Shown here: positions 1 to 7,155 of the stretch, one piece after another
How the letters are laid out: each line of letters opens with the position of its first letter
How positions within the stretch are numbered: the stretch's first letter is position 1
Source: Acidimicrobiaceae bacterium
GTDB taxonomy: Bacteria; Actinomycetota; Acidimicrobiia; Acidimicrobiales; Ilumatobacteraceae
Reading direction: 5' to 3'
Assembly (NCBI GenBank): GCA_003455715.1
Contig: DMQJ01000392.1
Coordinates: 1-13,471 of the forward strand
DNA: 13,471 bases
Position numbers and translations under genes: made by a program
Notes under the pieces: generated by a model
The model's input: the letters and a program-made list of their open reading frames with translations, nothing else
Databases searched by the model: none
Told to the model about the DNA's origin: nothing

Positions 1-1
1 A

Positions 2-601
2 CAACCGCAGCCGCGGGTCGTCGACGGTAGCGACACCGCAGCGCCCGTGGTGGCCTCGTTCGACGACCCGCGGCTGCGGTTGTTCGACGCGCAGCACGGT
101 GGTGCGTGCGCGGCCCGCAACGTGGCATTGCAGCATGTGCGCGGCGACATCGTCACCTACCTCGACGACGACAACTGGCTCCACCCGGGCTGGTTGCACG
201 CGGTGGCGTGGGCATTCGCATCGCGGCCCGATCACGATGTGCTGTACGGCGCACGCATCATCGACGACTCGCTGCGGGTGTACGGCACGGGCGAGGGAGG
301 CTGGCCGTGGATGCAGTTCAACCCGTACGACCGGGCGATGCTGCTGCAGCACAACTTCGCCGACATGGGGGTGATCGCTCATCGGGCGCGCTGCCAGGCC
401 CGTTTCGACGAGTCGTTGGTGGAGTGCGGCGACTGGGACATCTTCCTCGCCCTCACCGCCGATGCACCCCCATTGGAGCTGCCGGCGGTGGCCGCGTTGT
501 ATCGCACCAGCGGCGACGATCGACTTACCGGTCAGCGGCCCAGCGACTTCTACCGCGTGCAGGAGAAGTGGTCGGGGCCAGGGGGCGACGTTCGGCACTA
601 G
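2..601 (+). CDS. Family 2 glycosyltransferase, 3' part (5' end outside window)
   Basis: The reading frame is open from base 2, so the true start lies upstream of the window. A GTG at 47 is only an internal codon, because the residues before it already fit the family (VVDGSDTAAP resembles the GT2 nucleotide-binding strand). Visible features are the ARN motif in GGACAARNVAL, a DDD metal/UDP-sugar motif (bases 164-172, in YLDDDNW), and a later FDESLVECGDWDIFL segment matching the acceptor/catalytic region of GT2 enzymes. The family transfers a sugar from a nucleotide-sugar to an acceptor, often in cell-envelope polysaccharide synthesis. No transmembrane segment is seen in this part, so it is probably cytoplasmic or peripheral. 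The TAG stop is 33 nt before the next gene's ATG, and a promoter-like hexamer lies between them. The acceptor sugar cannot be deduced. Confidence 0.85.
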   Translation, partial: QPQPRVVDGSDTAAPVVASFDDPRLRLFDAQHGGACAARNVALQHVRGDIVTYLDDDNWLHPGWLHAVAWAFASRPDHDVLYGARIIDDSLRVYGTGEGGWPWMQFNPYDRAMLLQHNFADMGVIAHRARCQARFDESLVECGDWDIFLALTADAPPLELPAVAALYRTSGDDRLTGQRPSDFYRVQEKWSGPGGDVRH

Positions 602-621
602 GTGCGCAGGGTGCGCGCGGG

Positions 622-634
622 TACTGTCCGCGTC
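622..634 (+). promoter_or_regulatory. Leaderless-type -10 element of the first acyl-CoA dehydrogenase
   Basis: TACTGT (622-627) fits the actinobacterial -10 pattern TAnnnT and ends 7 nt before the ATG at 635. Transcription would therefore start on or next to the A of the start codon. No Shine-Dalgarno sequence precedes this ATG. No convincing -35 box is visible. This placement favours ATG 635 over the in-frame GTG at 602. Confidence 0.5.
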
Positions 635-1888
635 ATGGATCTGACCTACCCGCCCGAAGCCGACGTGTTCCGCGAGAAGGTGCGTGCCTTCCTCGCCGCC
701 AACCTGCCCGCCGGGTGGAAGGGCATCGGCGCGCTCGCGCCCGAGGAGGCCGACGAGTTTCGCAAGGAGTGGCGCAACACGCTCTACGAGAACGGCTATC
801 TCGCCGTCAACTGGCCGAAGGAGTACGGCGGGGCCGGCCTCACCCCGCTGGAGAGCGTGGTGATGGCCGAGGAGTTCGCCCGGGCCGGTGCACCCACTGG
901 AGGTGCCAACGACGGCTTCGGCATCGCCATGCTCGGCAACACCCTGCTGCGCGTGGGCACCGAGGAGCAGAAGCGTCACTACCTGCCGCGCATCCTCAGC
1001 GGTGAAGACCTGTGGTGCCAGGGCTACTCCGAGCCTGCCGCCGGCAGCGACCTCGGCAACCTCGGTTGCCGCGCCGTGCTCGATGGCGACGAGTGGGTGA
1101 TCAACGGGCAGAAGATCTGGACCTCAGCCGGTCATCTGGCCAACCACATCTTCGTGCTCGCCCGCACCGCGCCCGATGAGGTGAAGCACCGCGGCATCAC
1201 CTTCCTGCTGGTCGACATGCGCCAGCCCGGCGTGGAGGTGCGCCCGATCAAGATGATGGGCGGCGACAGCGAGTTCAACGAGGTGTTCTTCACCGACGCC
1301 CGCTGCCCGAAGGGCAACGTGGTGGGCGAGGTGAACGGCGGCTGGATGGTGGCGATGACCCTGCTCGGCAACGAGCGCGGCGCGGGCGCCGCCGTCACCG
1401 GCATCAGCTTCCGCAACGAGCTCGACAAGCTGATGGCGCTGGCCAAGGAGCGAGGCGTCACGAGCGACCCGGTCATGCGCGACCGGTTGGCCAAGGCACA
1501 CACCAAGGTGGAGCTGATGCGCTTCGCCGGCTACCGCGCGCTCACCTCATTCCTGCAGGGTCGCCAGCCCGGGCCCGATGCGTCGATCGGCAAGCTGTTC
1601 TGGAGTGAGTACCACCGTGAGGTGACGGAGCTGGCCGTCGACATCCTCGGCGCCGACGCCATGACCCCCACGGCCGACGGCCCGATGAACGTGTTCGGCG
1701 CCGACGTGGTGGGCACGCCCAACAGCAGCGGCAACTGGACCGGTGTGTTCTACAACGCCCGTGCGGGCACCATCTACGCCGGCACCAGCCAGGTGCAGAA
1801 GGGCATCGTGGGCGAGCAGATCCTCGGCCTGCCGAAGGAACCCCGCGCCGACGCCGGCCCCTGGAACCAGATCCCCGGCCACGGCTGA
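635..1888 (+). CDS. Acyl-CoA dehydrogenase (FadE family)
   Basis: This 417-residue flavoprotein is of normal length for the family, which catalyses alpha,beta-dehydrogenation of acyl-CoA with FAD and passes electrons to ETF. WCQGYSEPAAGSD (residues 127-139) and WVINGQKIWTS are the FAD/substrate-binding beta-barrel motifs. YAGTSQVQKGIVGEQILGLP is the C-terminal helical signature. At the position of the MCAD catalytic Glu (the E of YEGT) there is Ala382. Glu247 in the NERG segment matches the alternative base position used by isovaleryl- and long-chain acyl-CoA dehydrogenases. ATG 635 was chosen for the TACTGT hexamer 7 nt upstream and because the earlier residues (RRVRAGTVRV) do not look like the family N-terminus. 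The gene converges on a second dehydrogenase. Substrate (fatty acyl, branched or steroid side chain) is not deducible. Confidence 0.93.
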   Translation: MDLTYPPEADVFREKVRAFLAANLPAGWKGIGALAPEEADEFRKEWRNTLYENGYLAVNWPKEYGGAGLTPLESVVMAEEFARAGAPTGGANDGFGIAMLGNTLLRVGTEEQKRHYLPRILSGEDLWCQGYSEPAAGSDLGNLGCRAVLDGDEWVINGQKIWTSAGHLANHIFVLARTAPDEVKHRGITFLLVDMRQPGVEVRPIKMMGGDSEFNEVFFTDARCPKGNVVGEVNGGWMVAMTLLGNERGAGAAVTGISFRNELDKLMALAKERGVTSDPVMRDRLAKAHTKVELMRFAGYRALTSFLQGRQPGPDASIGKLFWSEYHREVTELAVDILGADAMTPTADGPMNVFGADVVGTPNSSGNWTGVFYNARAGTIYAGTSQVQKGIVGEQILGLPKEPRADAGPWNQIPGHG

Positions 1889-1948
1889 CCCCAACTTCGG
1901 CGTTGGCGCCGCACGTGGTGCGGTGCCAACGCCAACTTTGGGTCAGCC
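1883..1948. terminator. 66-nt palindrome, probable bidirectional terminator
   Basis: A long inverted repeat lies between two convergent genes. The outer arms are GGCTGACC (1883-1890) and GGTCAGCC (1941-1948). The inner stem is CCGCAC (1909-1914) / GTGCGG (1918-1923) with a 3-nt loop. I count one bulged base (1898), two mismatches and one G-T pair over the stem. The TGA stop of each flanking gene (1886-1888 on +, 1945-1943 on -) lies inside its arm. There is no clear T-tract, which is common for high-GC actinobacterial terminators. Confidence 0.75.
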
Positions 1949-3175
1949 TTTCTGGGTGCCGACTCGGAGTTCGCGGAAGGGGACGTCCTTGTCGACCATT
2001 GGTTCGCGGGGGAGGCCGAGCACACGGTCGCCGATGATGTTCTTCTGGATCTCGTCGGTGCCGCCGGCGATGTTCGACGAGAAGCTCGTGAGCAGGGTGC
2101 GACCCCACTGTTCGGCCTTGTCGCCCTTCTGGTTGGCGATGAGGTCGGGGCCGAAGAGGTCGCCGAGGATGCTGCGCATCAGGCGGCTGATCTTGGCGCC
2201 GTGCAGCTTGCCGAGTGAGCCGCCGGGGCCGGGCGCCTTGCCGGCCTTCAGTTCGGCGCGGGTGCGCATGGCCACCAGGCTCTTGGTGGTCTCCTCGCTG
2301 TAGAGGTGCATCAGCGCCTGGCGGATGGTGGGGTCGCCGATGACGCCGCGGCGCTTGGCTTCGGCGATGAGGCCGTCGGCGCTGGTGTGCGTGACGCCAC
2401 TGGTGGAGCCGGTGCCGATGGCGACACGTTCGTACATGAGCATCGCGGTGGCCTGGTTCCAGCCGTTGTTGAGTTCACCGAGCAGCCAGTCCTTGGGGAT
2501 GCGCATGTCGGTGAGGAAGATCTCGTTGAAGTGCTTGCCGCCGTCGATCTGGTGGATCGGGCGGATCTCCACACCGGGGGCGTCCATCTTCATGATGAAC
2601 ATCGAGATTCCCGCGTGCTTCGGGGCGTCGGGGTTGGTGCGGGCGATGACCACGCCGTAGTCGCTGAGGTGGGCGAGGGTGGTCCACACCTTCTGTCCGT
2701 TGAGCACCCACTCGTCGCCGTCGAGCTCGGCCTTGGTCTGCAGGCTGGCCACGTCGCTGCCGGCGCCGGGCTCGGAGAACATCTGGCACCACACCGTGCG
2801 GGCGGCGATGTTGTCGGCCAGGAAGGCCTTCTTCTGCTCGTGGGTGCCGAACTGGTTGAGCACCGGCAGGCACATGCCGTGGCTGATGGTGAGCTCGGAG
2901 GTCATGTCGGGGAAGTTGGCGTACTCCTCGCGCCAGATGCGCTCGTGGGCGCGGGTGAGGCCAGCGCCGCCGTACTCCTTGTCGTACACCATGCCCGCGA
3001 GCCCGGCCTCGGCCAGGGCGCCTTGGAATTTCTTGGCCGCGGCCATCATGCCCGCGCCTCGATCTTCGCCGCGGCTCTCGCGTGAGATGCCGGTGGCGTG
3101 CTGCTGCAGGAAGGCCCGGCAGCGCTCGCGGAACTCGGCTTCGTCGGCGGCGCTCAGGCTTGCGGTGTCGCTCAT
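1943..3175 (-). CDS. Acyl-CoA dehydrogenase (FadE family), second copy type
   Basis: This 410-residue enzyme is of standard length for the family. WCQMFSEPGAGSD starts at residue 129, WVLNGQKVWTTLAH follows, and the C-terminal AGGTDEIQKNIIGDRVLGLP holds the FAD-dimer signature. The MCAD-type catalytic Glu is absent (Gly371 takes its place). Glu249 in YERVAIG fits the isovaleryl/long-chain type base position. The ATG at 3175 is supported by GGAGGG (3189-3184 on the minus strand) 8 nt upstream. The protein is clearly different in sequence from the convergent dehydrogenase, so this is not a recent tandem duplication. The N-terminal AGLAGMVYDKEYGGAGL segment is typical of FadE-like enzymes of lipid or steroid degradation, but the substrate is unknown. 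It lies 102 nt downstream of the GH130 gene, separated by a hairpin, so it probably has its own promoter. Confidence 0.93.
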   Translation of the reverse strand: MSDTASLSAADEAEFRERCRAFLQQHATGISRESRGEDRGAGMMAAAKKFQGALAEAGLAGMVYDKEYGGAGLTRAHERIWREEYANFPDMTSELTISHGMCLPVLNQFGTHEQKKAFLADNIAARTVWCQMFSEPGAGSDVASLQTKAELDGDEWVLNGQKVWTTLAHLSDYGVVIARTNPDAPKHAGISMFIMKMDAPGVEIRPIHQIDGGKHFNEIFLTDMRIPKDWLLGELNNGWNQATAMLMYERVAIGTGSTSGVTHTSADGLIAEAKRRGVIGDPTIRQALMHLYSEETTKSLVAMRTRAELKAGKAPGPGGSLGKLHGAKISRLMRSILGDLFGPDLIANQKGDKAEQWGRTLLTSFSSNIAGGTDEIQKNIIGDRVLGLPREPMVDKDVPFRELRVGTQKG

Positions 3176-3258
3176 TGGTGAATCCCTCCAGGAAGGTTGC
3201 TGTGTGCAAACACGTGCTGACCTCCATGTTGGCGCGCCGGAAGCGCGCGCGAGGAGTC

Positions 3259-3286
3259 GAAGCCGGGGCTCGGCCCCTCAGGCTTC
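3259..3286 (-). terminator. Hairpin at the end of the GT4-toroid-GH130 operon
   Basis: GAAGCC (3259-3264) pairs with GGCTTC (3281-3286), and GGGGC (3265-3269) pairs with GCCCC (3273-3277) around a 3-nt loop. This gives 11 bp interrupted only by a 3-nt bulge, which is the stop codon of the GH130 gene (3278-3280). No T-tract follows. The position at the operon end suggests termination or 3'-end stabilisation. Confidence 0.5.
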
Positions 3287-4777
3287 GGGATGCAGCGACG
3301 CAAGCAAGGCGTCCACCGACGCGGTCGCAAAGCCGATGGCCTGATCGCCGATCCCGAAGGGCAGCACCATGACGTCGCCGTGCACCAGGGCGCCGCACGA
3401 GTAGACCACGTTCGGCACGTACCCGTTGCGGCGATCTGCATCGGGCGACAGCAGCGGCCGCGCCGAGCGGGCCAGGACGCGTGTGGGGTCATCGAGGTCG
3501 AGCAGCATCGCACCAAGGTGATACGTGCGCATCGGGCCGACCCCGTGGGTGAGCACCAGCCAGCCGTGGTCGGTCTCGATGGGCGAGCCGCAGTTACCCA
3601 ACTGCAGGACCTCCCACGCACGTTGCGGAACCTGCACCACCTGGCTGCTCGGCCACGCTCGCAGGTCGTCGGAGAACGCCACCGCGTTGCTCTCCCGGTC
3701 GGAGCGAGAAAGGGCCGCGAACCGGCCGCCGACCATCCTCGGGAACAGGGCCAGGCCCTTGCCGGTGGCTGCTTCGCCCGCCATCGGCGACATGTCGAAG
3801 TGCACGAAGTCGTCCGTCTGGAGCAGGTGTTGGGTGGTGGTTTCGCCGTCCCACCCGGTGTAGGTGGCGTAGTGGGTGCTCGTGCCGTCATCGTGGTCGA
3901 ACCGCACGAAGCGGGCGTCCTCCATGCCGTGCGATTCCTGGGCGGCGTGGGGGAGGAGCACCCGCGACGTCAGTTCGGTCGACGGGTCGAACGAGGTGGA
4001 GTACGCCGACGCGGCAAACGATCGCAGAGCGGCGATCGTGCTCTCGGGGCTGCGCCGGGTGGCGCGGTCGGCCCGCAGGCTGGCGATTGCCCGGTCGAGT
4101 GCATCGTTGTCGAACACCTCCGGCAGTTGATCGAGGACGAACGCCGCGTTCTCCAGATCGTCGCCCATGTCGGCGAGGTGGGCGTGCATCGAGGCGCGGT
4201 GATGACGGGCTGGTCCGGAGTGCGCCGCCACCAAGTGTGGGGCAGGCACGTCGATGGACACCTTGCCGTCGGAGGTGACCGTTCCTTCGCGGAAACCGAT
4301 CGACGAACGGTGGCCTTCGGCGATGCCGCGCACACTGAGCAGGAAGCGGGCCGACCCGGAGGGCGTTCCGGCAGTGGGGTCATCGGGGTGGGCAACGATC
4401 GACGGGTTGCACAGTGCCGCCGCCTCCACGGCCACTTCGGCGGTGAAGCACGCCCCGAGCAGATACCGGCGCGTTGGCGATAACGGGGGTGCACCATTGA
4501 GGCGCGACGCGAGCCGTTCCGCATGTCGCTCGACCATGTCGTCGTAGTGGTCGTGGCGTGGGCCGAACACCCTCGACACCTGCTCCACTGCTTCGTCGAC
4601 CTCGGCGGCCGACAGCGCCAGGACCCGCTCGATCACCATGTTCGCCCGCGAGTCGCCTGGGCCGACATCTTCCCGCCCGGCGACGAAGAACCGTGCGAGC
4701 ACTCGTGCGGGGTTGTGGCGAATGACGATGCCGGTGTCGGCGACGATGCCGTTGTCGAGCGTGTCGGAGCCGCTCAC
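3278..4777 (-). CDS. GH130-family beta-mannoside phosphorylase/hydrolase, long form
   Basis: This protein has 499 residues, longer than the usual 320-390 for GH130. It carries family hallmarks: NPSIVAHPD near the start of the catalytic region, GMEDARF with Glu286-Asp287 (the family's general-acid Asp), GNCGSPIETDHGWLVLTHG from residue 394, a YHLGAMLLDLDDP segment, and YVPNVVYSCGA near the end. GH130 enzymes act on beta-linked mannosides, either by phosphorolysis to mannose-1-phosphate or, in some subfamilies, by hydrolysis. I cannot decide which. No signal peptide is seen, so it is probably cytoplasmic. The GTG at 4777 was chosen because it forms a 4-bp GTGA overlap with the upstream gene's stop and the protein reads coherently from there. 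About 180 N-terminal residues precede the conserved region and are not recognised. Confidence 0.85.
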   Translation of the reverse strand: MSGSDTLDNGIVADTGIVIRHNPARVLARFFVAGREDVGPGDSRANMVIERVLALSAAEVDEAVEQVSRVFGPRHDHYDDMVERHAERLASRLNGAPPLSPTRRYLLGACFTAEVAVEAAALCNPSIVAHPDDPTAGTPSGSARFLLSVRGIAEGHRSSIGFREGTVTSDGKVSIDVPAPHLVAAHSGPARHHRASMHAHLADMGDDLENAAFVLDQLPEVFDNDALDRAIASLRADRATRRSPESTIAALRSFAASAYSTSFDPSTELTSRVLLPHAAQESHGMEDARFVRFDHDDGTSTHYATYTGWDGETTTQHLLQTDDFVHFDMSPMAGEAATGKGLALFPRMVGGRFAALSRSDRESNAVAFSDDLRAWPSSQVVQVPQRAWEVLQLGNCGSPIETDHGWLVLTHGVGPMRTYHLGAMLLDLDDPTRVLARSARPLLSPDADRRNGYVPNVVYSCGALVHGDVMVLPFGIGDQAIGFATASVDALLASLHPEA

Positions 4778-5784
4778 TCGGCGTGCACCAACGCTAGGGC
4801 GCGCTCGATGGTCGTGATGAACGCGATGGTCGACTCGGCGCCCTGGTTGAGGTTGACGCTGTCGGCGTGCAGTCCGTCGAACCCACCGCCCGACTGGGGG
4901 TCGTACATCATGGTTGCCGCGTCGTTGTCGCCCATGAACCACCGGGCAGCCATCTGCACGGCGTCGGCCCATCTGGCGTCACCCGTCGCCGCGTGGGCGC
5001 GGGTGCAGGCATCGGCCAACGCGGCCACCTCGATGGGCTGTTGGTCGAAACCTGGGCCACGGTCGTCGGGGCCGGCGCCTCCAGCCGGGGTAACCGACAG
5101 GTGCCCGTCGCGAGTGTCGCGGTCGAGCAACCAACCGAGCATTCGCAGCCCCCGGTCGACGTCCCACGTGCTCTGCGTGGCAGTTCCTGCCGCAATGAGC
5201 GCCTCCGCGAGTGTTGCGTTGGCGTACGCGAGCCGTGGTTCTGGCCACTGCCATGCACCGTTCGACACCGGGCCGATGGTCGACACGGTTTGGCGCATCA
5301 GCCGTTGGGCCCCGATGTGTCGATCATCGACCTGGGCCACTTCCACTGCACCGAGTGCGGCGAACGCCATCGTGCGCGGCGAACGGGCCGACAGTTCGGA
5401 TGCCGTGGAGAACGCCGCGAGCGCAGTGGCGCGCATCGTTGCGTCGGGGTGGCGGGCCGCGCACGTGCCGAGGCCATACAGCGCCCGCCCCCAACAGTCG
5501 TCGGTGGTCGGCGTGTCGATCCATGCGCCGCTGGAGTCCCTACGGTTCGCGCATCGGCCGTCGGGTGCGATTGCGGCGACCACGAACTGCAACGCAACTC
5601 GGCTGAGTTCGTCGGCATCGTCGAGGTCGGGCCGGCGAGATGTGAGCGCGAGCAACCGAGCGTTGTCGTCGGTGCAGTAGCCGTGCTCCTGGCGCGGCAC
5701 GGTTCCTTCGGCGTGTTCGAACAGCCCGTGAGGCCCTTGCAGACGAACGAGATGCCGGTACGAGAGCGGGGGAAGGCTGTTCAT
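4774..5784 (-). CDS. (alpha/alpha)-toroid-like protein of a glycosyltransferase-GH130 cassette
   Basis: This 336-residue protein has no clear signal peptide. It has a conserved-looking N-terminal motif GYCTDDNARLL (residues 35-45), repeated helical segments with aromatic/Gly turns (GAWQWPEPRLAYANATLAEAL), and a C-terminal NQGAESTIAF at about 313-322. This pattern resembles the helical-toroid region found fused to, or encoded beside, GT4 enzymes in other bacteria (recalled from family knowledge, not searched). A carbohydrate-related role is inferred from the fold-like repeats and the flanking GT4 and GH130 genes; no catalytic activity can be assigned. ATG 5784 overlaps the GT4 stop as ATGA, indicating translational coupling. 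The stop overlaps the GH130 start as GTGA. Confidence 0.8.
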   Translation of the reverse strand: MNSLPPLSYRHLVRLQGPHGLFEHAEGTVPRQEHGYCTDDNARLLALTSRRPDLDDADELSRVALQFVVAAIAPDGRCANRRDSSGAWIDTPTTDDCWGRALYGLGTCAARHPDATMRATALAAFSTASELSARSPRTMAFAALGAVEVAQVDDRHIGAQRLMRQTVSTIGPVSNGAWQWPEPRLAYANATLAEALIAAGTATQSTWDVDRGLRMLGWLLDRDTRDGHLSVTPAGGAGPDDRGPGFDQQPIEVAALADACTRAHAATGDARWADAVQMAARWFMGDNDAATMMYDPQSGGGFDGLHADSVNLNQGAESTIAFITTIERALALVHAE

Positions 5785-6965
5785 CCTGCGGCTGCGGCCT
5801 GCACGGCGAAGAACCGGTCGATGCGGTCGACGTAGCTGAGGGCCACGGCGCTCCAACTCAGTGTGGGGGCAACTCGTCGAGCGGCGGCGCTCATCGCCAC
5901 GAGTCGATCGGGTTCGCTTGCCACCAGGCGTATGGCGTCGGCGAGAGCAGCCTGATCGTCGTGTGGCACGACCAGTCCGGCTCCACCGCTGAGCAGTTCC
6001 ACCGCGTGCGGAAACGCCGTGGCGATGACGGGCCGTCCAGCGGCGAGCGAGTCGACCAGCACGCCGGAGGTGACCTGCTCGCGTGAGTCGTACGGCAGCA
6101 CCACGACCGCGGCCGAGGCGATGAACCGGGTGAGTGTCGCAACGTCGCGGTACGAGGCATCGAAGTGCACATGATCGGCCAGGCCGTTCCGTGCGGCGCG
6201 TTGCACCAGCGACTGGCGGTACCCATCTCCCGACCCGGCGAGCACCTTCGGGTGAGTCACTCCTGCCACTGTGTAATGGGGCATCGGGCACACATGGTGC
6301 AGCAGGCCCATCGCATCGATCACATGCTCGATGCCTTTGCCTGGCCCGATGAGCCCCCACGTAAGCAACTGCGGTGCAGCGTGGGTACGTGCCCGTTCGT
6401 GGTCGCTGCGGCTGGTGATGGAAGTGGTGACCGCGCCATGCGGAATCACCGCGAGGCGAGCGGCATCAACCGGGTATTGATCCAGCAGACGTTGGTGCGC
6501 GGCAGCCGACATCACGACGACGGCGGCCGACCGTTCGCACAGGGCCGCGATGATGCGGTGCTGGTTGGGGGTGGGATTGGTGGGCACCGTGTGCAGCACG
6601 GTGAGCACCGGCGCAGCGATGGCGTCGACGAGGTCGAGCACTTCGCAGCCGTCGTCGCCGCCGTAGATACCGAATTCGTGCTGCACGATCACGGTGTCGC
6701 ACAGCGACAGTCTGCGGGCCGCCCGGTGGAGGGAACGAACGTCGCCGTGGACAATGTCGCCGATCACCGGCAGGCGAGCCGGGAGAGCGTCGGGGGTGCC
6801 GTCGAGCAGGCGCACGATCTCGACGGTGTGGCCTGTCGCGGCGAGGCTTCCGCCCAGTGCTGCGGCGAACGTCGCCAGACCGCACACCTGCGGTGGGTAG
6901 GTGCTGACAATGCCGACCCGGTAGCGGTGGCCGCGAGCGGACGATGGGAAGTGGACGGTCGGCAC
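5781..6965 (-). CDS. GT4 (GT-B fold) glycosyltransferase
   Basis: This 394-residue protein has a typical GT4 length. STYPPQVCGLATFAAALG is the N-terminal acceptor/glycine-loop region. VIVQHEFGIYGG follows in the first Rossmann domain. The second domain starts at the linker and contains GPGKG (residues 207-211). The nucleotide-sugar contact region is EQVTSGVLVDSLAAGRPVIA, starting at Glu296. Such enzymes transfer hexoses, very often mannose from GDP-mannose, with retention of configuration. The donor here is inferred only from the GH130 neighbour. GTG 6965 was chosen because GAGGAGG lies just upstream and the 29 residues encoded before it (from a GTG at 7052) look non-coding. It is the first gene of a coupled three-gene operon. 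Its ribosome binding site is paired in a hairpin. Confidence 0.88.
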   Translation of the reverse strand: MPTVHFPSSARGHRYRVGIVSTYPPQVCGLATFAAALGGSLAATGHTVEIVRLLDGTPDALPARLPVIGDIVHGDVRSLHRAARRLSLCDTVIVQHEFGIYGGDDGCEVLDLVDAIAAPVLTVLHTVPTNPTPNQHRIIAALCERSAAVVVMSAAAHQRLLDQYPVDAARLAVIPHGAVTTSITSRSDHERARTHAAPQLLTWGLIGPGKGIEHVIDAMGLLHHVCPMPHYTVAGVTHPKVLAGSGDGYRQSLVQRAARNGLADHVHFDASYRDVATLTRFIASAAVVVLPYDSREQVTSGVLVDSLAAGRPVIATAFPHAVELLSGGAGLVVPHDDQAALADAIRLVASEPDRLVAMSAAARRVAPTLSWSAVALSYVDRIDRFFAVQAAAAG

Positions 6966-6992
6966 GAGGCCTCCTCGAAATCGGGAGGAGGC
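6965..6992 (-). promoter_or_regulatory. Shine-Dalgarno-sequestering hairpin of the GT4 operon
   Basis: On the minus strand, GCCTCCTC (6992-6985) and GAGGAGGC (6976-6969) form a perfect 8-bp stem with an 8-nt loop. The GAGGAGG in the 3' arm is the only ribosome binding site for GTG 6965. An overlapping alternative hairpin, CGAGG-AGG-CCTCG (6977-6965), cannot form at the same time. Two exclusive structures around a start codon are consistent with translational control, though no ligand is suggested. Confidence 0.5.
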
Positions 6993-7063
6993 GTCGGGCC
7001 TGCACGGGGCGACAGCGCTACTGGCCGTCCTGCCCAAACGTGGCGACTCCACCGGGAGAGGTC

Positions 7064-7069
7064 AGCCTA
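7064..7069 (-). promoter_or_regulatory. Candidate -10 of the GT4-toroid-GH130 operon
   Basis: TAGGCT on the minus strand (7069-7064) fits TAnnnT and would start transcription near 7057. That would leave a leader of about 90 nt containing the hairpin over the GT4 ribosome binding site. No convincing -35 box is seen, so this is a pattern match only. Confidence 0.25.
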
Positions 7070-7103
7070 CCGGCGCCCCGCAGGGTGTGCTCGCCGCCGC
7101 CGC

Positions 7104-7109
7104 TAGGGT
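7104..7109 (+). promoter_or_regulatory. Candidate -10 of the small Lys-rich gene
   Basis: TAGGGT fits TAnnnT and lies about 47 nt upstream of ATG 7156, giving a leader of about 40 nt with a normal ribosome binding site. It would be divergent from the GT4 operon promoter. No clear -35 box is visible. Confidence 0.25.
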
Positions 7110-7155
7110 GACGATGTTCCGCATGCTGCGGTGGTGGACCCGAGAGGAGCACCCG

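Noticed and set aside
106-1005. A 299-codon + frame spanning the glycosyltransferase end and dehydrogenase start
   Set aside because: Arg-rich, motif-free translation overlapping two well-supported genes in another frame.
2306-3085. A 259-codon open frame on the + strand opposite the second dehydrogenase
   Set aside because: The minus strand carries all dehydrogenase motifs; this frame is only their antisense shadow.
3202-3213. GTGT-GCAA-ACAC small palindrome upstream of the second dehydrogenase as an operator
   Set aside because: The arms are only 4 bp and no regulator gene is nearby, so this is not distinguishable from chance.
3290-4483. A 397-codon open frame on the + strand opposite the GH130 gene
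   Set aside because: Low-complexity, His/Arg/Val-rich translation, with an excellent GH130 protein on the opposite strand.
6966-7052. Extension of the GT4 protein upstream to GTG 7052
   Set aside because: The added 29 residues look non-coding and lack a ribosome binding site, while GTG 6965 has one.
7005-7080. CGGGGCG (7005-7011) and CGCCCCG (7074-7080) as a long-range stem in the GT4 leader
   Set aside because: Short GC-only arms over 60 nt apart, and the right arm lies upstream of the proposed transcription start.
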